Shown here: one piece after another, positions 27,201-39,200 of the stretch
Position numbering within the stretch: position 1 is the stretch's first letter
Layout: each line of letters opens with the position of its first letter
From: Muricea muricata
Lineage: Eukaryota > Cnidaria > Anthozoa > Malacalcyonacea > Plexauridae
NCBI GenBank assembly: GCA_963855995.1
Contig: OY979730.1
Coordinates: forward strand, 1,488,501 to 1,552,500
DNA: 64,000 bases
Direction of reading: 5' to 3'
The notes under the pieces: model-generated
What the model saw: the letters and a program-made list of their open reading frames with translations, nothing else
Told to the model about the DNA's origin: nothing
Database searches by the model: none
Position numbers and translations under genes: made by a program

Positions 27201-30200
27201 GTACCTGGTAGAAATCTATAGTTAATATCAAACTTTACAAAGGTTAACCTACCTACCTAAAACCTGCTGCAAATATGATATCTTCTGGGAATCAATATGC
27301 TTAAGTCTTTGTAGCTAAAATCTATTTTGTAAATTCCAGGGAGTTTTGAATTCCTCGGCGTCGTCCAATCCAGATTTTCTGGGCACAGATGGGATGAGTT
27401 TTGTGTGGTACTGCAGAGATGCCGATGATAATGAATTTTTGTTCACCAATGTTACTAATGAACCGCTTGTATCCTCCAATGATCTCAATACCACACTGCC
27501 TGCTAATGAGGTAAGCCCCAAGTGGAGATAAGCAAGCTATCGATGCCGCCTTTTCGTAAATAGTAGAACGTATCTTTGCCTGTAGATTTTATAAATTTAA
27601 TTACTTAACAAAACTGCGTGTTTGAACACATCTGACTTCTTAATCATGCAAAATGTATAATTTTTTTTGGTTTATGACGCGAGTAGAGATTAGCTAGATA
27701 TGAAAATTGGACTCGCCTGACCTGTTAGTTGTGTAACTCGAACCCGTCTGATTAGTCAGTTATGTAAATTTGATTTCCTGTATTACTGTACATCACACTT
27801 TCTTTTCAGTCTAGTGGATGTTTTGGAAGTGGACGGGGACGCATAAACACTGGGAATTCTACACTTCAACTGGACACAAACATGATGGTGGAGGAAAGAA
27901 CGTATGTGACATTTATTTCTTAATTCCTCATTTTCAGTCGAACTTTCTGTAGTAACTGAAATAGGTCCTTTCTTGTTTCTGTATGGCGGTTGACATCAGT
28001 GTTGTTTTTTTCGGTGGGAAGGTTTCTCTCCTAAGAATTTCAGTTTTTCCACTCTAATAATTCTGTAAAATGAACATTAATTGGAGCAATTAACACATAT
28101 GGTGTTGAGATACGTTGTTATCCCCAATCAAACATGTAAAATTAATTGTTTTACAAATGTTTACATTAGGAATCAAGTCATGCTGCCTTGTTGCCATTTG
28201 TTTACGTTTTTAGTTATGTCATTCTGCTCGTGGTATCCATGACTCATCCAGAGTTTGGTTCACGTCAGGGCAACACTACAATATTCTTTCATGTGACCAA
28301 AGGTTTTCCGCCAAAGTTAACCACTAGGTAACCAGATTTATCATATACTTGAAATTCCATGGTTCATTAATCTTGCTGTTTCTTAATCTCATGAAGTATA
28401 ATAAACAGTCGCTATGTAGTGTCGTATTGGAACTATATTGGTCAACAATAACCAATCCCAGCGAACCTCACGCAAGTTCTAAACACATCCTTTTGATCAG
28501 TGGCAGATAGTTGAATACATTCGCCCACATGCATTTTTTTTTTGCCTACTTCTACTATTACCGTCACCCTAATCTTGTTTCTCCAACATTTCGGGGGGGG
28601 GGGGGTTACCCAAACGAATTGCCTTCATGCAACTATTTGCACCCCTTCTGCTAACAAAGAATTTGCATGACTTATTAAATAATTTTTCATTGCACAGCTG
28701 CGTCAAAAACTGTCAAGCGAAAACGATTTTTGATGAAAAATCTATCCTACAATCGAACTGCGAGGCCTATTGTACGGGCAAGTTGAGGTTCTCCTGGTCA
28801 TTATATCTCTTTGACAACATCAACACTCCTGAACCTCTGAATTTATCATCACTGTACGAAATTCCTCAGCAAGAATTCCAAAACATGGTGTACAACCCAA
28901 TCAATGAGCTGGCTCTTGCAATCAAACCTAATGCATTACAATGTAACCAGAAGTATATTTTTGCGTTTCGAGCTTTAAGACCAACTACCGTCATGGGAGA
29001 ACAAAGAACGACTTTGCTTGTGAATTCACCGCCAACTGGTGGTAAGTGTGCCGACCTGAAATAGCTATCCAATCAATCCATCACTTTGTCCACTCATCCA
29101 TCACGCCATACATCCACTCACTTATCTATCCACCCATTCTATTCATCCATACGTCCATCTTTTGATTAATCTATTCTTTTCTCGGTCAGCCCTTCTATTA
29201 ATTAATCCATTCATGCTTACATCTATCAATCCATTACCGAGCAGCATAACGAAGGGTGCAGTTGCGCCATCAATGCGTCCCTTTCCATACATATAAGCGT
29301 AACATAATTCTTTTGTATTTGAGGTTCTATTTCACTGCAGGTTCTTGTAGTATCTCGCCATTATCAGGCGTTGCTCTCTCAACCAACTTCACCTTCAATT
29401 GTGAAGGATGGAACGATCCTGACTCTCCTTTAACATACGAATTCTCGTACGGAAATAATGAAAGTGAGACGTTGTTTTACTATCGTAAACTTCCCTCTGG
29501 TACGAACATTAGACACACTGAGTGGTTATCAGCTGGAGAAGAAAGTAGCAATTATACTCACGTTGTTACAATAAAAATTAAAGATTCATTTGGATCTAGC
29601 TCGAAGGAAGAATTTTTGGTACAGGTAAGTGAACGATTTCTGCGATTTATAGCATACAATCTATAAGCATTGAGAATGTCATGACTTTTCTTTTGTCGTG
29701 TTTTCGTTACTAACAATAGTAAATAGGCATACGGAGCATCTAAATTTAACCTTTTTCCAATAAAAACGTCAGAGTAAGCATTTAATTTCTCAAGGTTCTT
29801 CCACTGCCGGCAAACGAACTAAATGCAACCAAATTGAGTGAACTCGTTGAGGAATATTTGGAAAATGGTGACACTGCGGCAGCTCTTGGGCTGGCTTCTA
29901 TCTTAAGCTCGTCATTGAATGCTCAAGAGTCTAGTAATAACAACAAGACGATCGAAGGACAGAAGAAACCTGAACAGGTATGGATCAACACTTTCTTTCT
30001 TGACTGGCCAAAGTAGTTGTTATCAACGAACCATGATGAAATTGAAGGTATATACGCCAGTAGTAATTATTTTCTTACAATAAAAAGGCGCTCAACATGC
30101 CAATTAGGTTTTGTTAACGTACAACAATAATAAATGGCAGCTTAGGTGAGATGTATTTACTATAAAAAAACAGAATTTTTATCAGTGCACGAAGCCATTA

Positions 30201-33200
30201 TTCACTGTGTCTTGACTGCAAAGAATTATGCGCTTAATGCTCTAGCTACTGAACCAAGTATCCTCATCTAATGACGTCTGCTGTAGAAATACTGGAGAAC
30301 ACTGTCCATTTAATTGACAGCGATTTTTTATCAGCTTCCATACATGGCATTTTAATAGGCTTGATCCAGATTAAATTTTAATATTTTTTAATTCAATTTT
30401 TTCCCCATCAAATACACTTTAGGAACGTTACAGACAGACGAACAACGCGAACATTTGCTGTTATGTAACCGTTTTTCCACTAGTATCTTTAACACTTTTT
30501 AGATACGAGAAGACATGCTAAACGTTTTATCTGATGTAAAACTGCAAGATGTATCTGCTGCCATACAGGTCAGCAGCACACTCGCTCAAATCGTAGCAAG
30601 GCCAGAACAGCTAACGACAAAAGCCCAGGTATTTGCACATATTTGACTAATAGCCGAGGTTTATAGCTGGACTGCTCTGGGTTGCGAATCAAGGGTTGCA
30701 CTGTATATGTCGATGATCGAGGGTTGATCAAATATATAGGATTAGGAATTACAGAAGTCGAGGATAATGATGTTTTGGCATAATATTTGTGCTGTACTCG
30801 ATAATGATCATAATTGTAATTTATTTTCAGGATGCAGCCCTCACAGTAAGTGAAAAAACCGTAACAACGCTAAAGAATTTGGCACAAAACGACGAAGGTT
30901 TTAAGAATGTCAAGTCCGGAGCTACGAATGTTCTTGGAACGCTGGGTGTTATGAACAGCGGAAGTTCAATTAAAGATCCAGGATCATTAGCTGAAAATAA
31001 AACTATCACTGCTGTACGTGCTCTTATTTACCTTTATTTCTCTACAGTCTACATCTCGATAAAAGCTACTACATGTACCAATATTTATGAATACCTATGT
31101 TGTTGTTCAGGCTAATGCGAAACGTACTGTTGAGATGGTCGAGCAACTTCAAAGCGTTTTGCTGGATTATTTGGTTACCAGCGAAGGAACAAGCACAATT
31201 ACGACCGATACTCTCTCGATCACGGCTGAAAAGGTCACTGCAAATCGCATCGGAGAAAAAGAAAATAAGCTTAAGAAATGTCGTTTTAAGTCTCCATCCG
31301 GTGCTGCGTTGGGACTTGAGGAAAGTAAGTTGTGGAACTGTTGTTTTACTATTACTTAGTCTTTTAGGCTTTTAGTTAAGGGACTAGAGTTGATGCATGT
31401 AATGTTGTGCTGCTCTGTATCATTTCATCACATGTGACATGTTGCGAGGTACAACGTGATGAAGTTGGGTGACGTGAGCCATGAGGGGAAGTGAGGTGCG
31501 ACGTGATGAGGTGTGTTGAGGTGTAACGTGATGAGGTGAAGTGAGGTGAGGTGCGACTTAATAATGAGGTGAGGTGCGACGTGGTGAGATGTGGTGGGGT
31601 ACGACATCGTGAAGTGAGGTGTGATACGACGTGATGAGGTGAAATGAGCTGATCTGAATGTGTATGATGTAGTGTAATGAGTAATGACATAGATTAAGCA
31701 TACATAGATGTGCACCTCGGGGTAATTCTTGCCTTACGTGTATGGCTTGGGTACGTCATACGCATAAGGAAATTAGATAAGAAAATGTCAAATAAACTAA
31801 AAAATTTCCGCTAGATTGCCTTAGTTTACAGAAATTTATATAAAAAAGTTGCTCTGTGTATTTCAAGCAACAAATGAAGTTATGTTTTTGTCCTGGTCGC
31901 TTATAAAACGGCAGAAAAAGTTTTCTGTAATACATTTATATTGAAATTCGAACAAATATACATGCCAAAAATATGTGTGGATATGATGCAATCCGTAAGA
32001 CAGTGAATAGACGAAGTATCCCAGTTGCACATCTATGTATTCTTAATCTATGGTAATGATGTGATGTGATGTGACGTGATATTGAGATTGAACGTTGTGC
32101 GATGTGTTGAATATTTCATGAATCATTTTTATTTCAATTTGCAGTTCTTTCAAATCCTAACAAAACATTCCTTCAAATGCAGCCAATTGATATGAAGGTA
32201 AGGATCAATCTAATCATTAGTAAAGTCTTCACAATACTTCATAAGCAGCATCTGTTGTAGCCGTGTATTACGTCCTTTGTTGTACGACAATCTTCAAAAC
32301 AACGTGAGTGACAGTTTAGGTATTGAAGTTACAAGTGCACGAACGAATGACAATGTTTCATTCGAGCGATGTACCTTTATCGGAAAACTAAGGTCTTTCG
32401 CTAAACACGTCTAAAGTACTTGTTAAAATATGAGCAGTTGTCCTTTATGAGGATTTACAATGGCGAGCGTGCATCGCGAGTTATTTCCTTCCTTCCTTTG
32501 ATAAACATCCTTCCTTCTCAATAAGTATTGTTAACTTTCATAAACTCTCATCTTTAATGCTGTTTACAAGTGTGCACGTGTGACCCAAATACCGTATAGG
32601 TTACCGTAGTATGTAAAAGCAGCTTTTACAAGTTATGTTTTTGTTTATCTAAATATATTAATGTTTATATAATAGACTCATGCGTTTCGTTTTCAGTTGG
32701 CATTGTTTGACAAGAATCCATTCAGTTGGGACAAGTCGAGTAAAAGTGTCACCTCTAATGTGATTGACATTGTGGTGGAGTCAAAACGACTGAACGTTTC
32801 TTCATCCAATCTTACTGAAGATATTGTCGTTACTGTATCTCGGGATCCATCACAGTTTAACGAAGCTAGTGGCTCTTTTTACATGAAACCAGACGAAATG
32901 AACTCGACCACTAAAAGCAAGGATTATTTGAAATTTCATTGCTTCACACGGCGAAGTAACTACACAGGAATGAATTTCGAAATTGAACCAGAGGACGTCG
33001 GCTTACATTTAAACGTAAGTGAGCTCATGAAGCGTTAACAATGTTGAACGCCCTAGTGCAGGAAGGTATCACAAAAATATACTACACCTCAATATATAAG
33101 GGCGGCGGTGTGGGGAGAGATTTCAATGTTTTCATATTACCACATTATTATTGTATCTCTTTAACGTAACATTTGCGCCATAAGTTGTGGGCTAGTAATG

Positions 33201-36200
33201 TGTTTATGGTTGTTAGTCTTTTTTCTACACTGCTGTAGTTATCTACAGAAAAAAATATTCCCATGCAACAACTTAATTACCTCGGAGCCTGTCTGTTGAC
33301 TGCAGGTAACTAGTCATTTTCATGTTCTTTCGTTCTTCGCAGGAGACCACTACATATTAAAAGTAGCTATTCTATTAGGAAATTAAAAAAGCAGTGTTAA
33401 TAGGTTATTCTCGGCAAACACACATGCATGACATACTTCTTATATCGTTCATATCTTTATATCTTGTTCCATTGATTTATGTCAGGTATACTTGAAGAAA
33501 GGTGGCAAGCCCAATCCAAAGGCAGGAGATTACGATTTCTCTTACAAACTTCCAGATTTCAGTACTTGTAATGTCGGTAACGACACCGTTTATGTGTCAG
33601 ACTCACAGTCACATGATGCTGAAACCCTCCATATTGATCCGACGAATTGCGCAAAGAATCCATACACAGTGTTCGTGTCAAATCTTGATTTTAACGGCCA
33701 TGGGGAGTACTGTTTCGGTGAGCTTTTGTATATTGAAATAAGAGATATTTCTTGAGATACATGATACTCATATATGGATAAAGATATTTTAGAAAAACAG
33801 TCCGTCTGTCAAGTCAAAGCTATTGAACTCTTTGTGCTCAAAATAGCTTACGGACTACACCACCAATTTTGTGCAGTTTGAACAATTTAGCATGAAAGTT
33901 ACCAGGAATTATTGTTAAAGAATTATCATGTTTCTATCAAAACTGCCTTTCAGGAAGCAAAAATGTTTCAAAAAAATGTTTCAAAAAAATGTTTCCATTG
34001 TAAATGTTACAATGTTTATATTTTATTCTTACTTCAGGCGTTCACCATGTTGAACAGTTTAATGAGTCGTACCCGGATGCCAAGTCAACCTTCAGTTCTC
34101 GTAACCGACGCTCAGTTTCCTGTGAAGTTGGAACAAAGCGTGTTCGACGTTCTTGTGTTATCATTCCCACTCCCCCACCCAAACCTACTGAACCCTCTGG
34201 TGTTGTTAATATCCTAGTAGCAGACAACCTTGGTTTTGATGGCAAATTTTTCTACCCCAATCAAACTCCGAACTATAATCTGACTATGTATGAATCTAGT
34301 TGTATCTTTTGGGATGTCCTCAATGAAACGTGGAGAGGGGAAGGCTGTAAAGTTAGTATAAAACCAGAGTCTGTGCATACTTGCCTGGATATAAATCGGA
34401 GTGCTTGCATTCTCTCTACTTTTTACACAAAGTTAATTAAGCTGCATAAAACTATAAAAATGGGATATGCTGTTGATCAAGCATGACTCATCAGAGTCTC
34501 ACATGAATTTCGAGATCACACTACAGTCTTTGAGATGAAATGACGCGAACAACTACTGGCATATTTCTTCAACGTGATGAACAAGGGGTTAAAACACAAG
34601 GTTCTAATATATGGTTCTTTCCTCCTAGGTTTCTGTGGGCACAAACAGAGAACAAATCCTCTGTTACTGTAATCATTTGACGTCGTTTGGAAGTGATCTT
34701 CTCGTCGCACCAAATCCAATTGACTTTGATTCAGTTTTCAGTAATTTCGGAAGTCTTGCTGAAAATGTTGCCGTGCTAGCTTTGATATCAACCATTCTTG
34801 GAGTGTACATCATTGGAGTTATCTGGGCCAGGCGAGCTGATAAGAGAGACTTATTAATGGTGAGTTAGTGTATCATGTCTTCCTTGATCTTGCTTTGCCT
34901 TCCTTTTGTACCATACCAGACCACACTATGTCATACTATACCTTATCCTACTATAATTCCTCTGTACACCATAGCAAAAAACAGCATTAAAGTATAACTT
35001 TTCTAGGTTATTTAACAACTTGTTATTTTAACAGATTGGTCCAACCATCCTTCCAAAGCCAACAGGAGACTACTACTATCTCGTCACCACCGCTACAGGC
35101 AGTCGACAAGGAGCAGGAACAACAGCTAAGGTTGTGTTTACAATGACAGGAGATAACAATCAAACCATACCAGTGCGGCTACATGACAAAAACAGACCAT
35201 GTTTCCGAAGAGGACAAACCAATTCCTTTGTCATCGGATATTCTCAGAGCATCGGCGATCTAAGCTACGTTCAAATATGGCATAACAACGGAGGTAAAAT
35301 GCATGGTCAATCCAGTGAACGTTTTATATAACTTGAACAATCACTTGTCGGATAGTTTAAAACTTGATAAATGCTGTGTCTTTCCATGTTTGTTGTATTT
35401 TTATGAGTTAACTAGGAGTGTATCAAATGGATATATCTTAATTCAATTAAATTCAGTGTGATTTACTGATTTGATTTTGATTTGATTTGAAAAGGATGTA
35501 GCTAGAGTTAAAACTTAACCGCCATCTTGGTTTCACCCAAATATAAGGCTCGGCCTTTTACGTGGTGTTGTCGCTCTCGTCTACATAAATATACTCAACT
35601 CAGAAACCTCAAACAAATTCATCAATTCACATTCAGCCGCGGTCATTAAGTAATTATCTTTTCCGCAGGTTCTTCACCCTCTTGGTATCTCAGTCGATTT
35701 ACGGTAAAAGATCTTCAGACTGGTAAAACATGGAAACTCGTTTGTGAGAACTGGTTAGCTGTGGAATCTGAGGATGGAAAAGTATGTCGAATACTACCGG
35801 TAGCCAACGAGGAAGAATTGACAAATTTTAATCACGTTTTCTCCAAGAAAGCTATAAAAGGTCTCGCAGACGGACATCTGTGGTTCTCCATTGTCTCCAG
35901 ACCTCCAACCAGTAATTTCACGCGCGTACAACGTCTCTCATGTGCTCTGTGTCTGCTTTGTTGTACGATGATCACGAGCGCAATGTTTTATAACATGGGA
36001 GGTCAAGGTCCGAGTCCTTTTGCAGTCCACATTGGGTCATTAGTTATTGATCTAAAACCGTTTGTGATTGGCTTTCAGAGCAGCATCATTATTATACCCG
36101 TCAATGTGTTAATTGTGCAAATTTTCCGCAATCTTCGACCAAAAAAGAAGGAAGAAGCTTCTGACGACACGAAAAAGGGAGACGTCGTTAAAGGAATTCA

Positions 36201-39200
36201 AATCGAAAACCAGAACGCTCCCAAAGGAAAGCTGCCCTACTGTTTCATCTATGTAGCGTATGCAATTTGTTACCTCGCATCGGCTGCTTCGATATTTTTC
36301 ACTTTACTCTACAGCATCCAATGGGGAAAGGAGACTTCAACCGAATGGGTCATTGCTATGGTGACGTCATTCCTCCAATCAGCATTACTTCTTCAGCCAA
36401 TAAAAGTAGTTCTTGCCGCAGTCGTGTTTGCATTCTTTATAAAGAGTGAAAAAGGCTCTGAAGAAGAGGAGCATGACGAAGGACTTGTAATTAGAAATCC
36501 TGGCGCAAAGAAGAAATTGACTGCACATAACTTGGCTGAACTGGAAAAAACGATGAAACGAAAGCGACGGAAAAGCTATTACAGGTAATTACGTATGAAT
36601 ACATGGGTTTAAGTACTGAAAATTAGTCTAATGCTTGATTCTGATTTACTTTTCTACAGCCCACCAGATCCATCCACATTGCAGGAAGCAAGAAAGAAAC
36701 GTCTAAAAGAGCTCAAGTCGAATGCAGCTTTAAAAGAGATTTTTGCTTTCTTTGTTTTCCTTGTCTTACTGATGGATGTAGCACAATATCACAGGACCCC
36801 AGACACATTTCTGATGACAAAAACTTTGTATGAAACTTTCGAAGAAGTAGACGCGTATGGACTTGACCTAACTGCTGTAAGTATTGGCGTATCCTAGCGC
36901 AGTCAGTTACCACTAAACCCCTTGTGATTATCTGTCAGTATATAGTGGGTATGGGTTATGCAGACACTAACAATTGCAGCATACTGTCAAATGCTACCTG
37001 TACATCATTTACTCTAGGATCCTTCCCCCTTTCATTTGCATGTACCAAATCATTTAGATAGTTCAACAATGTTTAATTACAATGTTTTATTACATATTCT
37101 TTGCAGATCTCAGATTCAGATTCTTTTTGGATGTGGTCACGTGAAACTCTCATTCCAGGCCTCTATGCAACGGAGATGTACAATGGAAAAAAGATAAAAA
37201 AAGGATGGCTGGCGAATATCGAAGATTATCTCGTGGGAGTCCCACGTGTACGATTGCTTCGCGTGGAAGAAGGTAGATTTGTATCCTTATCCCTGGTACA
37301 AAGCTCAATATGTTGTGTGATCCTGCAATGAAATTTTGGATATATCTTATTATAAAAGCTTTTATTTTGCATTTCAGATTCTTGTGCGATCTCCGACTAC
37401 TTCAAGGACAGTATTCCACATTGCTACAGTGGTTATTCTGTGACCAACGAGGAAGATGGTTCGTATGCTGTAGGATGGGGACCGTTACCCGGTGAGAACT
37501 CTAGAAAACGTCGCGATATAACCGCAGCTGAGACGGAGGTTCAATGGTCGAAACGTCTGTTTGACGGCAGTGAGGAAGAACAAGATCACGGTGGAAGTAG
37601 ATATAAAAGGGGATTGGATCCAATTATGGGAGGCTCAAGCGGGAGAAATCGTCGAAAGAAGAAGCGTTTACTAGCAAGTAGGAAACCTCGAGTTTATACA
37701 GTGAACGACAACGCATTGTTGCCAAATGGTAAAGTTTTATCATGCATGGAAAGATGGGACCATCAAACCATGATAGATCTTCGGGGATTTCCTTACTGGG
37801 GTACAATCACAATGTACAGCGGCAGTGGTTATGTTGCAAATCTTGGATATGATCCCGTGACTGCATACACCGTTGTTGCGGACCTGCATTCGAACGGCTG
37901 GCTTGATGTTCAAACGCGCGCTGTGTTTGTAGAGTTTACCGTATTCAATGCGAATACAAATCTCTTTGGCATTGTTTCATATTTCATTGAGTTTCCGCCA
38001 TCGTCTGCTGCCATAACCACCACCCAATATCAAGTCGCCAGATTCTATTTGCATCTCAATGGAGGGCAAACGCTAGCTCATGTTATGGTCATATTCTTCA
38101 TGTTGTATTTCCTATACAGGGAGGGAAAACTCATCTACAAACAACGTTGGGCTTACTTCAAAGGTTTCTGGAACTGGGTTGAAGTGATTCTTATCATCTG
38201 TGAGTTTCTGCTCATTGTTCTTTTTCTTGCTCGTCTGTATGAAGTCGACAGAAATATCCTTCAATTACGAGAAAATCCAAACGATTACGTTGGTTTCCAG
38301 TACGCTGGAAATGCGGATGCCCTGATGACCTGTGTGATTGGTGTCCTGGTCTTCTTCTACATATTACGTTTCTTGCGTCTGCTAAGATTTAATAAGAACT
38401 TTCTTGTTATTGGCAAGACATTGTCAAGAATAAGTGCTCCAATTCTAAGTTTTTGCCTTCCATTTATTGCGGGATTTTTAGCGTTTGCGTTACTGGCATT
38501 TGCGATGTTCGGGTCAGAACTGGAAGATTACAGCTCCTTTATGAGGACATTGGTAACTCAATTCAGCATGACTTTAGGAGATTTTGATTTCGAAGCTATA
38601 TTCATGGTGAATCCGACCATCGCAACGCTGTATTTCTTTTCATTCATTGGATTAAACGTCATGGTGTTAATGAACATGTTTATAGCGATCATCAACGACT
38701 CGTATGCCGAAATACAAGAAGAGACGGCTGAAATTCAAAATGAACTGGAAATCATTGATTATGTTACCGAAAAAATTACCCTTGGGTTTAGTAAGACCTT
38801 TCAACAAGGTAAAGTGGCTCCTGTGCAGACAACGAAAAAGAAGAAAACACGGAAATACAAACGAAAGCTAAAGATTCGACCTATTTACGTGGAGTTGGAC
38901 CCAAACACGGAATTGAATGTACGTGCAGAAAAATTGGAGCTTATCGCTGACATCATGGAGAAAGGTTTAGGGGAAGATACAACTGAAGAGAAAAGGTTTT
39001 GCTCGGTACCACAAGAGAAGAGACAAGACTTGTTCTTCCGTGTTTTGTGTTTCATGGAAAACGTTCTTAGTGATGTTGATGATAGTGATGATGAAGGACC
39101 AGAAAAAGATGTGAAAATCGATGCTTATTGTGATGATAAAGATGACATCCACGAGTCAGGATTAGAAGACATTAACGAATCAAGAAATCATAAGGAAGTC

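Noticed and set aside
31376-31715. Minus-strand Ser/Thr/His/Pro-rich frames
   Set aside because: Produced by the GAGGTG repeat in an intron.
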